Positions 47,096 to 57,794 of a stretch of 64,000 nucleotides of DNA are shown in pieces. A program made the position numbers and the translations under genes. The stretch's first letter is position 1. The number at the start of each line of letters is the position of its first letter. The stretch is from Prorocentrum cordatum (Eukaryota; Sar; Dinophyceae; Prorocentrales; Prorocentraceae). The stretch spans positions 829,589 to 893,588 of the forward strand of contig CAUYUJ010010446.1 of NCBI GenBank assembly GCA_963575745.1. The letters are read 5' to 3'. The notes under the pieces are model-generated. The model was given only the letters and a program-made list of their open reading frames with translations. It did not search any database and was not told the origin of the DNA.

Positions 47096-47878
47096 CTACT
47101 CATCCTGCTCGATGCTGCGGCCGCCGCTGCACTGGTCGACGAACTCGTGCCACGCCGTCGCGTCGTTGACGCAATCCGTCAGCTTGCCGTGCGAATCGAA
47201 ACAGACAGTTGCGTTTCGGCACAGGCGCGAGGCCCAGTCATTGCGCGGGCGCCCTCTGCTCCTGCGCAGCTGCCGCGTCGCGGGCAGCGCTGCCCCGGAC
47301 TGAAACGTCAAATCGCGAAGAAAGTCATCGCTGCCTGCTCTCCTCAACTTCCCATGCCAAATAAGTCGGTGCTTGAGTAGCGCCGCGCGGGGCCTGGCCA
47401 GCGACGTCGAAGGCAGTCGCGTTCGAAACTCGCGAAAAATCAACTGGGGGGGCGCTCGCAATTCGCCCGGGGCACCTTGCTCGAAACCCATCCAATCGCC
47501 TTCGCTCTGATTTATTCAGCCACGCAGCGACGCAGTGACAAGATACAGGACCCTGCTTGTTGCCATTGCTTGACATATCTGGACATTGCTGCGCCTGCCG
47601 ATGGAGACGCGCTTCCAAGCCCGCTCAAACTTGGAGAACTCACCCCAAGCAGCGCCGACGCGTCGGTTGAGCTCGCCACGGAGGCGACCAGACTTGCACA
47701 GAGTGGCCCCCAAGTACACCACGTGGTCTTTTGACCCGATGCTCGCACCAGATGGGGACCTTATGTCAACGTCGCAGCTCACGTGCGTCAGCTGGAACTT
47801 ATCCCGACGCAGCTCCATGCCCCCCCGGGCTCCGGCGGCGGCGACTTCATCCAGCTGGCGCTGCGCGCGTACTTTTTT

Positions 47879-47880
<2 letters not shown>
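47096..47880 (-). pseudogene. LINE A 3' part: RT after motif C, thumb and C-terminus
   Basis: The coding begins directly after the (TA)n on the minus strand (VRAQRQLDEVAAAGARGGME near 47.87-47.82 kb). It continues as DKFQLTHV, VVYLGATLCKSGRLRGELNR and FSKFERAWKRVS. After a frame change it reads AAWLNKSERRRLDGFRARC and FSRVSNATAF (frame 47618). After another it reads LIWHGKLRRAGSDDFLRDLT, RGRPRNDWASRL and ATAWHEFVDQC, ending at a stop at 47096. This is the canonical order from primer grip to C-terminus of an APE-type LINE. It supplies exactly what the fragment at 53.6-57.05 kb lacks. Confidence 0.75.

Positions 47881-47881
<1 letters not shown>

Positions 47882-47911
<30 letters not shown>
47882..47911. 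repeat. (TA)n at the left edge of insertion I
   Basis: A pure TA run of about 28 bases lies between LINE A RT sequence (left) and the inverted-repeat motif (right). Confidence 0.95.
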
Positions 47912-47913
<2 letters not shown>

Positions 47914-47960
47914 TCGCACCCCCCCCCCCCTATGATCTACCAAATGTCGTTTCGCAGCAA
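47911..47960 (+). repeat. Left terminal inverted repeat of insertion I
   Basis: TCGCA (47914-47918), a run of 12 C and TATGATCTACC (to 47941), then weaker similarity to the right end. Confidence 0.65.
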
Positions 47961-48059
47961 AAGGCGCGCAGTGAATCAGCGAAACCACTTCAAAATCGGA
48001 GCTGCGCTCGCAAAGTGAGGCCTCCGCCTCACCACTTCTCCCACCTTCATCGTTGCCAC

Positions 48060-50975
48060 GGCCGCATCGCCTTAAATCAGCACCACACCAACATCATCAT
48101 CGTCATGACCATCACGATTGCAAGCTGGCCTGCCAATACCACAACGTTGCCATTACCGTCACAAACAGCATCACCACCACCTCCTGGACCACCATGGTCT
48201 CCATCATTATCCACTCTGGGCCACCACTACGATGGTAATCGTAATCATCGCTGCCCTCTGGAACACCACAACCATCATGTATATTACGTCTACCACGACA
48301 GCGACCATCCTTACCATTAGCACCTTCGCAGTCTTCACCATGGCCACCACCTGGATTTCCATCTCTGCCATCACCGTCTTCACCACTACAAGCTAACACC
48401 ACTTTGATCACCTGCATCAAAATACCCTTCACTGGCTGCATTGCCGACGCAACCAGTACCAGAGTCACCGTGGTGGTGGTGGCAGTGGTGGTCCATATGA
48501 TAGTGTTTGTGACGGCGATGGCAGCGTTGTGGCATTGACGGTCCAGCTTGCAATCGCTGGTTTAATGCGAGGCGGCCGTGGCAACGATGACGGCGGTGGA
48601 GGCGGTCCAGGTGGCGGGGGGCGATGTTCACAATGGAGATGGCGGTGGTGGCGACGCCCTAGGTGTTTGTCACGATGGTGGTGGCGATAACGAGCATGAC
48701 GGTGTTGTGGGATGATCATGGCGGTGGGCTTGGTGACGGCGCTTGAGACTATGAAGACGGTGGTGTTGCAGAGTTGGTTACCTGGCTACTGGTGGATACA
48801 ATCGTGCTGATGATGATGGTGGTGGTCGTTGTTAGCCACGTGGTGGTAGCAATGATGGCCCATGTATTGTCGCAGTGCAGATGATGATGATGATTGTGGT
48901 GGCGAAGATGGTGGCAGTGGTCGACCAGGGTTCATTGTTGCTGACGCTACTAGCGACGATGACGATGCCAATTCTGATGATGGTATTGTGGAGCTGGTGG
49001 GCAGTCGGGTCTTGTTCATGCTGGTGGCGACGGTGGTCTAGGTGCTGGTGGTGATCGCGATGGTGGAAGTCCTGGTGTTTCTGAGGATTGTCATGACCGC
49101 CATGATGGTGGTGCTCATCACGGTCTTGGATGTGGCGACGATACTGATGGTTGTGGCCAATTTGTGGTCGCGATGATGATGGTGTCGGTGATGGTGATGA
49201 TGTTGATGTGGTTGTCGATGAAGGATTAAAGCTAATGCAATCGGTCCAACTGGTATTAGAGATAATGAGATAATGCTAATAATGTTGATGGTGGTGATGA
49301 CGGCACTCTGGGAGGTGTTGGTGATGGTGGTGGGCGGGTAAGTTGCGAGGCTCGGAGAGAGTACAAAGGTCATGTTGAATCTCATTGAGGAAGGGGGAAG
49401 GATGACGGAGTACGACGTGGGTGAAGACGAGGACGAAAATCAGGAGGAGAAGAAGGAAGGCGGAATAGGATTAGTAGAAGCGCCAAAAGTAACGTTGGGA
49501 GAAGGGAGGAGAATGAGCAAGGTTCACAACGGCCAGGCTCAGGGGAAGGATGCGGCTCAGGACCATGATAAGGAGGAGGATAGAGGACCATTAGGATCAG
49601 GGGAGCAGAATAGCAGACCAGGAGGAAACGGAGAAGTGTAGCAGACGAGAAGGCACGACACGTGCCGCATTCATCAATATTTCCATTATCATCTCAACTC
49701 GTACCGCAATCACTATGGTGACGGTAGTAATGCTGGCACACATGATATTGATTGTAACGTCACAGCGGGTTTGACGTGTTGGTAGCCCAGGTCGTAGACG
49801 TGATTGTCATAAACGCGATTATTATGATGGTGAGGGTATTGGGCCAGGTATGGTGGCGATGGTGACGGCCGAGGTGTTGGAAACGCTGCTTCCAGTGGAG
49901 TTGAGGCCGGTGGTAGTGATTATGGTCCCGGTGGTTGTGATGACGATGACAAAAATATCATCGGGGTGGGTGGGGTGGTAATGCTTGCGATGGTGACAGT
50001 GGCGATGTTACAGTTTTGTCTGCCCGGCTACTACTGCAGGTAGTCGTGATGATGATGGTGGCGGAAGTGTTTGGCCAGATGGCGTTGGCGGTGATGGCCC
50101 AGAGACGGGTTGCAGTGCAGATGATGGGTGTCTTGGCAAATGGTGGCGGTGGCGGACCAGGTGGCAGTGATGGTGGTGTACTGGCGATGATGACTACATA
50201 TGCTAAACGGTTATGTCAGTGTTGTCGACTTCGTGGCCAGGTGGTAATGATGTGCGCATGGTATTGATGGTGGTCGCTGTGATGGTCCACTTGTCATGCT
50301 GCCAAATTGAGTTGTTGCCAGTGGTGGTGATCCAAATGGCGGTGATGACGATGATGACGAGAAAGAGTGCTAAGGTGGTGGGCGGGATTGATGTTGCTGG
50401 TAGTGATGGCGACGGTATTGGTGCGATGCTGCATGCCCAGCTACTAGTGGAGGTCATCGTGATGATACTGGTGTTAGCTGTTGAATAGGTGGTGTTCGCG
50501 GTGATGTCCCAGGGGCTGGTTGCGATACATATATGGTGGTGCCAGGTGGGAGTGATGATGGTGCAACTGAGGATGACGATGACGATGTTGATGCCACTGC
50601 ACACGATGGTGTTGTGGTGTTGGTGGCCAGGAGGTAGTGGCATCATCGTGATAGTCATAGTGGTGGTAGTGATGGCCCCCATCTTGATAATAGTTCGATG
50701 GAGATGATGCCTGTGAAGATGTGGTGCCCCAGCTGGCGGTGATGTTGATGATGACAGTGACGACTATGATCTTGGTGGGTGGGACTGCTGGTGCTAGTGG
50801 CGATGACGATGACGATGGCGACGGTGATGGTGACGCTGGAAGTCTAGGTGATGCTGTCGATCGCGATCATGGTGGTGGTCTTGGTGCTGCTGGGGATTCT
50901 GGTTATCGTGTTGATGGTCCTCGCGGTGGTGATGGTGGCGATGATGACATCAGTGGCACTGCAAGGTGAGCGCCA
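48060..50975. repeat. Degenerate GTG/GAT-CAC/ATC repeat region with higher-order units
   Basis: CAC/CAT-rich to about 48450, then GTG/GAT-rich. Blocks of the form GATGGCCCA ... GCAGTGCAGATGATGG recur near 48857 and 50093, with a weaker copy near 50504. The block CCAGGTGGYAGTGATGGTGG also recurs, so there is a diverged long unit. A GGAGAAG/AGGAGGA-rich patch at 49380-49640 interrupts it. No coding signal. Confidence 0.65.
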
Positions 50976-51100
50976 GGGGAGGCTAGCTATATGATGGCCC
51001 TAAGCGCCTACACCCATCCTCCCTCGCTCTCGCTCTTCCCCCCTCGCTCTCGATCTCATCTCCTGATCTGGGGATCACGCGTGACTCTTCCTGGCGCTGG

Positions 51101-51101
51101 T

Positions 51102-51136
<35 letters not shown>
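51101..51136. repeat. (CT)n microsatellite
   Basis: A CTCTCTCT run of about 35 bases. Confidence 0.95.
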
Positions 51137-51138
<2 letters not shown>

Positions 51139-51209
51139 GGAGACAGGGAGAGCGGGAGAACGGGAGGGCAGTGCAGTCTGTGGTAGCCCGGGCCCAGATT
51201 CCACCGCAG

Positions 51210-51211
<2 letters not shown>

Positions 51212-51257
<46 letters not shown>

Positions 51258-51470
51258 GCACCAGTATCGTCACCATCTTCACTGTCGTCATCGTCAGCGT
51301 CATCGTCATCGCCATCGTCACCGTCATCATCATCGTCATTCTCATCGCCACGATCGCCATCGTCACCATCATCATCCCCATGGCATCGGGACAATTGTAA
51401 TCGTCATCATCGCCACCATCACCATCGGCACCATCATCATCATCAACACCGGCGTCATCATCATCATAAG
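51212..51470. repeat. (ATC)n array
   Basis: Pure ATC repeats at about 51212-51255, then GTC/ACC/GCC-interrupted copies to about 51470. Confidence 0.95.
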
Positions 51471-51599
51471 CATAGGACAGCAGCGTAAGTAGAAGGCTGA
51501 ACTGGGATTTGAAGAGAAGGATAAAAGTGGGGATGAGGCAAGGAGAGGATGGGAAGGATGATGAGGAGTATTACAGTCAATGAAAACTTACTATACCAT

Positions 51600-52105
51600 T
51601 CCCTCCTCCTTCTGCTGATGGTCCTCCTCCTCCTCATCCTCACCCCACCTCCTGCTCCTCCTCCTCACCCCTGCTGCTGCTCCTCCTCCTCCTGATTCCT
51701 ATTCCGCCCCCTCCTATTCCGCCCCCTCCTCATCCGCCTCCTCCTCCTCATCCTCCTCCTCCTGCACCTCCTCCTCTACCAACTCCTCCTCCTCCTCTTC
51801 CTCATTATCCTCCGACTCCTTCGTTTCATATGCCTCCAACTCCTCCTGCGCCTCCTCCTCTCCAGATCATCAGACTCCTGCTTCTCATCATTCTCATCCG
51901 CCTCCTCTGCTTCATCGTCCTCGTCTTCGTCCTCCTCCTCATCCTCCTCTTCCTGCTCCTCCTGCTTCTCCTCATCCTCATCTCCTCATCCTGCTCCTCC
52001 TCCTCCTCCTCCTCTCATCCTCATCCTCCTCCTCTACCTCTTCCTCCTTGCCCTTCCTCCTACATCTCCTCCTCCTCCTACCTCCATCCTCTCCGCCTCC
52101 TCATC
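51600..52105. repeat. CTC/TCC-rich array
   Basis: CTCCTCCTC repeats with CATC, TGCTC and GCCC interruptions. Confidence 0.9.
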
Positions 52106-52134
52106 CTCATCACTTCGGGCCCTGAGCGGCAGAA

Positions 52135-52240
52135 CAGGAGAATGGGAGAGTCAAGGAGCGGGAGAGCGGGAGAGCGGGAGAGCGGAAGGGCGGGAGAGCG
52201 GGACAGCGGAAGAGCGGGAGAGCGGGAGAGCGGGAGAGCG

Positions 52241-52279
<39 letters not shown>

Positions 52280-53490
52280 GGGAGAGCGGGAGAGCGGGAG
52301 AGCGGGAGAGCGGGAGAGCGGGAGGGCGGGAGAGCGGGAGAGCGGGAGAGCGGGAGAGCGGGAGAGCGGGAGGTCGGGAGAGCGGGAGGGCGGGAGAGCG
52401 GGAGAGCGGGAGAGCGGGAGAGCGGGAGGTCGGGAGAGCGGGAGAGCGGGAGAGCGGGAGAGCGGGAGAGCGGGAGAGCGGGAGAGTGGGAGAGCGGGAG
52501 GGCAAGAGAGCGGGAGAGCGGGAGAGCGGGGTCCGTCACCCGTCACCCGCACCCGGGCACAGGTGGCCGTTTTCTCGCTCTCCCGCTCTCCCGCTCTCCC
52601 GCCCTCCCGCTCGCCCGCTCCCCCGCTCTCCCGCTCTCCCGCCGCTCTCCGCTCTCTCCCTCTCCCGGTCTCCCGCTCTCTCCCGCTCTCCCGCTCCGCT
52701 GTCCCGCGCTCTCTCCCGCTCTCCCGCTCTCCCGCTCCCGCTCTCCCGCTCTCCCGCTCTCCCGCTCTCCCGCTCTCCCGCTCTCCCGCTCTCCCGCTCT
52801 CCCGCTCTCCCGCTCTCCCGCTCTCCCTCTCTCCCGCTCTCCCGCTCTCCCGCTCTCCCGCTCTCCCGCTCTCCCGCTCTCCCGCTGCCCCGCTCTCCCG
52901 CTCTCCCGCTGCTCCCGCTCTCCCGCTCTCCCGCCGCCCATCGGCGACCGGGAAGGGTTTCCTCGTCCAATCGGCGACTGGAGACGTTGGCAGGAGATCG
53001 GGAGAGCGGGAGAGCGGGGCAGCGGGAGAGCGGGAGAGCGGGAGAACGGGAGAGCGGGAGAGCGGGAGAGCGGGAGAGCGGGAGAGCGGGAGAGCGGGAG
53101 AGCGGGAGAGTGCGGGGAGCGGGAGAGCGGGAGAGCGGGAGAGCGGGAGAGCGGGAGAGCGGGAGAGCGAGAGAGCGGAGCATGCGGGATTTGCTTCATA
53201 GCAGGGCGGCCGCGGCCCCATGAAGAGAATCCCGCATGCTCCCCAGGAAAATGCGGGATTTGCTTCATAGGGGAGAGGCCGCGGCCCCATGAAGCGAACC
53301 CCGCATGATGCATGCTCGGGGGGAGCATGCGGGATTTGCTTCATAGCTCTCCCGCTCTCCCGCTCTCCCGCTCTCCCGCTCTCCCGCTTTCCCACTCTCC
53401 CGCTCTCCCGCTCTCCCGCTCTCCCGCTCTCCCGCTCTCCCGCTCTCCCGCTCTCTCGCTCTCCCGCTCTCCCGCTCTCCAGCTCCTCAA
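52135..53490. repeat. 8-bp minisatellite GAGAGCGG in four alternating-orientation blocks
   Basis: Blocks: GAGAGCGG at about 52135-52530, its reverse complement at about 52573-52935, GAGAGCGG again at about 52993-53178 and the reverse complement again at about 53346-53480. Since 8 is not a multiple of 3 and the unit contains no stop, every frame is open over long spans on both strands. The 492-aa and similar ORFs are artefacts. Confidence 0.95.
53179..53346. repeat. Two and a half hairpin units (AGCATGCGGGATTTGCTTCAT)
   Basis: Unit 1 (53179-53240): 21-base arms matching at 19 positions around GGCCGCGGCC. Unit 2 (53251-53308): 18-base arms matching at 16 positions around the same centre. A half unit is at 53325-53346. 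They sit exactly between two oppositely oriented blocks of the 8-bp minisatellite. Confidence 0.85.
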
Positions 53491-53573
53491 CCCTCCCGCC
53501 TTCATGCTCCCTCGATTGTCTCCGAAAGCAAAGCTGCGCGCAATTACATCCGAAAGATTAACAGACGAACGAG

Positions 53574-53620
53574 ATGCCGCAAAGAGGCGTGAGGTAGATC
53601 ATAGGGGGGGTGCGACCATC
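53574..53620 (-). repeat. Right terminal inverted repeat of insertion I
   Basis: On the minus strand: TCGCA, seven C and TATGATCTACC, matching the left end except for the length of the C run. (TA)n follows outward at 53620-53634. Confidence 0.65.
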
Positions 53621-53639
53621 TATATATATATATACACAT

Positions 53640-54600
53640 GTATACATCAGCAGCGCATCATCAGCGCGCAGCAAGATGGACAAGTTGCCCGCTTCGTACT
53701 CTTCTCTGGTCGCGTTGCCCAGATGGCTGACGCCGTTCTCAACGACCACCGACATGACCACGACGAGGAGATATGGCGAGAGTGGACCGCCTCGCGAAGT
53801 CCCAGACAACTGTGCTTGCTCTTGAGATTGGCGTCCACGGTCGCAACGTAAAACCTCTGGCGCTTGCATATACTACCGATGATGGATATCACCCCCCAGA
53901 CACTCCGAATATCCGAAAAGCTTCGCCCAGCGATCCCGCGTCGATGGAGTCGAAAGCCTTCTTCCAATCGAGAGCGGCTATGGCGATGGCCCCGCCTCTC
54001 TCAACGTTCGCACGATCGATCTGTCTCCTGGCAGCGCGGGTGGCCTCTGTCGCCCCTCTCCCACGCCAGAAGCCGGACGGCGCTCGAGTCAAGCGATCGT
54101 CGGCGCCACCAACCTTGAGTCGCCCCAACAACAGCATGCAACGCATGCCAGGCTGATCGGCCGATAACTGCCACATTGGTCAACAGCCCCCTTGCCTCTG
54201 TAAGCCGTGCTGCTGGCCGCCAAATACAATTGTGTCGGGATCTCTTCTGGCTCCAAGCGCACGTTGCGTAACTCTGCAAGCAGTGCTCCGCCGGGATGTA
54301 ATCTGGCCCTGATGCCTCGTTCCATGTCAAATTCGCAGCGACTTTACCCACCTCTTCACTTGTGAAATGGAGCCTCGGATGCCGGCAATTCTGGGCCCCG
54401 CGGGGCGCCGCCCAAAACCTCGGCAAAGCGCGCCCCCCGTTGCACTTGCCTCAGGATGGTCGCCGCGTCGTCGGCGCGCTCCAACAGTCCCCCATCCAAA
54501 CTGCGCAATCTTCCAGGACGACGCGGCTTCGGGCGACAAGACTTCCGAATTGCCTCGCGGCTTCCGCTTGCAATGCGGTCGTCGAGCCATTCTGGATTGT
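53640..54600 (-). pseudogene. LINE A reverse transcriptase, N-terminal portion to motif C
   Basis: Minus-strand motifs in order: FTSEEVGKVAANLTWNEASG then PDYIPAEHC (frame 54426), YRGKGAVDQCGSYRPISLA (frame 54325), LKVGGADDRLTRAPSGFWRG and ALDWKKAFDSID (motif A intact, Asp at about 53969, frame 54176), GPLSPYLLVVVMSVVVENGV (motif B region) and LSILLRADDALLM (motif C, ADD at 53665-53657, with the usual Tyr replaced by Arg). The coding then runs into (TA)n and the inverted repeat of insertion I. Confidence 0.75.
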
Positions 54601-54869
54601 TGATCTCAACAGATTTCTAGACCTTCTTCATGATGCGTCTCCCTTCGCGCCTGTCATCATTGGCTCGCGCGCTGCCTTTCTGCGAGACGAGGAGCAGAGT
54701 TCGCCGAGATATCCACGCCCCCTGAATATCCGGAGGGCGTTCTGGCAAGATTCCGGCCGTGTCCACAATTGCCGATTCCCCGCGTTGCCAACGTTCGTCG
54801 ACCGTTGGAGCGGGCGCCTGGAACGTGTTAACGGCCCCCGGAAAATCTCCTGCAAATAATCGCAGCGTC

Positions 54870-55797
54870 TCAGGATACCGCATGGCGTCTGTCTGCTTTT
54901 GGCGGATCTTCTGCGCTGCAGCCCCAGGGGGGCCAAGACCAATTGATCACGAGACGAAGTAATGGTCTGTCGCCGCAGCCGCTGCCCGGTGACCCTTCAC
55001 AAACTGCATTGAGCGAAGCATTGAATCGCAGCGCAATGCAACATCTCACGCGCTATACACATGCTCGATATGTCACCGTTTGGAAGAGCGCCGCACTTCA
55101 TGAACGCGATATTATTTTGCAGCGGCCGGTCAGAATATGTCTGGGCCTCTGTAAGAGAGAGCCCGATGCACGTCTCCACGAGCGCGTCGCGATTCGGGGC
55201 CTCTGCTTCGCGGACTGCCCGTCGGCCCCGCGCGCGCCCCGCGGTCGCGGCCCCCTCCGCTGCGCCCGCGCGCCCAAGTCCGGCGTTGAAATCGCCAGCG
55301 TCGGTTCCCCCGCGATTAGCAGAGCAGGCGCGGCATTCCGCGCCAGGGCAACTGTAGATAGCACGACGCTCTTGCACCGGCCTCGCATTGCGCGGCGCGC
55401 AAGAACGCCGGGCGCTGAAAGTGCCGGCCCGCATCTTCAACTTCAGGAGCGCCAGTGTCTGAAATTTGTCAATGGGAACAAATTCTCTGCGAGTACGGCG
55501 GCGCCGCCGCGAACCCAACTCCAGCCCGTGTCGGGCCAGTCTCGTCTGCCCCCGATAATGCAACGGAGTGCCCGTCGCGTTCGAACAACGTCCGCAGTGG
55601 GGCGTCTCGTCTCTTGCACGCACAAGTCTATCAATGCTCAGCTTCGCCATGCGGCGTGCAATTTCGGATGGCTGTAGGTCAGTGAGGCCACGCGCGTTCC
55701 ACGTTGCAAAATGCAGCGGCTTCTCGCGCGCGCCGGCGTCCTCTTGGACGCGTCTGCCCCAAGAAGGCGAAACATGAATGGCGAGCCCGCGGTGCAC
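54870..55797 (-). pseudogene. LINE A AP-endonuclease domain
   Basis: Frame 55797-54997 starts the domain with LHFATWNARGLTDLQPSEIA (W-N motif). A different frame (55634-55443) carries MIDLCVQETRRPTADV (Q-E motif). The first frame returns with DAGDFNAGLG (GDFN) and LSLTEAQTYSDRPLQNNI. The closing region, where S-D-H is expected, reads SSRDQLVLAPLG near 54.95 kb. All landmark motifs appear in family order but in different frames, so this is a decayed endonuclease. Confidence 0.7.
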
Positions 55798-55845
55798 TCA
55801 GCGCCCCGGCTGGCCCTTGCCAGCCCCCTTCCCCTTTTGCGTGCT

Positions 55846-56990
55846 CTAATATAAATGTAAATAAATAGTGATTACCCTCCAAGCAGCAAGCCTCTCCTGC
55901 ATCTTGCTCTTCATGTCCATCCAATCCGCGTCGCTCTGGAGCTCTTGCCATCGCCCCCGCCCCAGATCCTTCCACTCCATGCTGAAAGCGGCGTTCGTCA
56001 CAGAGGCGATCATGATGAGCTTTTCCACCGGCTTCGACCGCCCCCGCGTCTGCGCCCGCTTGGACGCGTCGTTTCTCGAAGCCCCGCTCGGCAAGAAAAA
56101 AGCGGAATCCCAAGAGCAGCGAACGCGCCACTCGAGCCTCGACTGGCGCATCGCCCTTGCACCAAGCCTTCCGGCTCCCATTCCAGGGGCGTTGTACTGC
56201 AGCGCGTGCGCGCTGAAGGGCGTCGCGTGCTTTCTGGGCCTTCTCGTACGCGTAGAAGGCTACGATAAGCATTCCTTAGAGGTCTTCTGCTGGATCGTTG
56301 TCGTGCACGTCCTGCGCCTCAATCTCCGCTGCCGCCAAAACGTTCCGGCGCAACTCCGCGGCGCCTGCCCGCGTCGGCCGCGGGGGGCCAGCGAGCGCCA
56401 ATGCAGGCTCCCCGCTCGCTGCTGTTGCTGCTGAGGTGGCAGGCCGTAGAATTTCGGCATGCGTCTTCACATCTCCGATGCCCTTCTCGATACCGGCGGC
56501 GCGCTTCAAAATGTCGCGCTCGACTTGCCCGTCCATCGTCGCGAAATCATTCGGCAAGATGTCCACGTCCTCCCGGTCGCTTTCAACCTTCTGCCGCAAC
56601 TCTTAAAAGTCGGTGGCCAAACGTTGGACTGATTCTGCGACTGGGGTCAGGTGCGGAACCCAAAGTGCTTCCATGCCACCCAGTGTCACTGGAGCTCGCG
56701 GGCCCTCGCATGCTCCGGCCATGCTGTCGTCGAACTTCTTCTGTCACAGCGCCACCTCAGGAGTGCTCTTCTGCGCGGGGCGCGGTGGGCTGCCCCCCAT
56801 CCGCGCCTGCTTCAACGCGCTTCTCTTAGGGGTGAGGGCAAACCTTTCCGCGCGCTTCCCCGGTCGCGCTGAAACCCAATATGGTCATTCTGTCATTTGC
56901 ACAATATTTGATGCCGCCTGCAAACCAGTACCGCGCACAAGCAGCGGGCTAGATGCAGCCAGAACTGCTTGCCCAGCAGCGGGCCAGACT
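55846..56990 (-). pseudogene. LINE A ORF1-like region
   Basis: Minus-strand frames carry a charged helix-rich part (56599-56276: DREDVDILPNDFATMDGQVE and LRRNVLAAAEIEAQDVHDND). A later segment at 56181-55846 reads SKPVEKLIMIASVTNAAFSM, EWKDLGRGRWQELQSDADW and MDMKSKMQERLAAWRV. The position between the leader and the endonuclease suggests ORF1. No zinc knuckle was found. Frames change near 56.27 kb. Confidence 0.4.
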
Positions 56991-57037
56991 GGAAGACGCA
57001 CGCGAACTGCAAGGTCGCTTGCAAGCCCAAACGGTAA

Positions 57038-57053
57038 CTTGAGCCAAAATGGC
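57038..57053 (-). other. Relict spliced leader at the 5' edge of LINE A
   Basis: The minus strand reads GCCATTTTGGCTCAAG, an exact match to the last 16 bases of the dinoflagellate leader. The upstream CCGTA part is not conserved. TTACCG follows, with no GT donor. Confidence 0.75.
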
Positions 57054-57069
57054 AAATTCAAGCATCTGA

Positions 57070-57622
<553 letters not shown>

Positions 57623-57794
57623 CAAACAAGCATATATATATAAGACAGAAGAGGGAGGGGAAGAGAAAGGGGAAGGGGAACCGAACGAGGGCCGGGGCCA
57701 AGGCAAGAAAGGGCGCGGGCCGAGAGGTGCCTGCGGGCGACAGCGCAAAAGGAAAAATGCCATCGGAGGAGGGGGGGGTGGAAAACTATAGCCC

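Larger units (their letters stand above)
47911..53620. mobile_element. Insertion I: 5.7-kb TIR-bounded element made of simple repeats
   Basis: The left edge (47911-47941) reads TGCTCGCA, a C run and CTATGATCTACC. The right edge (53593-53617) reads GGTAGATCATAG, a G run and TGCGA. These are inverted copies with a perfect 12-base core, and each is flanked outward by (TA)n. The sequence outside is the two complementary halves of one LINE, interrupted just after the RT ADD motif. Inside there are only trinucleotide-like repeats, microsatellites, a large inverted 8-bp minisatellite and hairpins, with no transposase visible. Beyond the core the ends keep partial similarity (AAATGTCGTTTCGCAGC against TCACGCCTCTTTGCGGC). 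The TA flanks could be a TA target duplication or part of the element. Confidence 0.6.
53640..57053 (-). mobile_element. LINE A 5' part: leader, ORF1, AP-endonuclease, RT up to ADD
   Basis: The minus-strand order is a relict spliced leader (57053-57038), ORF1-like pieces (about 57000-55850), AP-endonuclease (about 55720-54870) and RT fingers and palm (about 54600-53657), stopping just after ADD. Frame changes are frequent, so it is dead. Together with 47880-47096 it makes one element of about 4.2 kb, comparable to LINE D. Confidence 0.7.

Noticed and set aside
51830-53395. Very long ORFs on both strands (up to 492 aa) over the GAGAGCGG repeats
   Set aside because: An 8-bp unit without stop codons is open in every frame. 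The 'proteins' are pure repeat translation.
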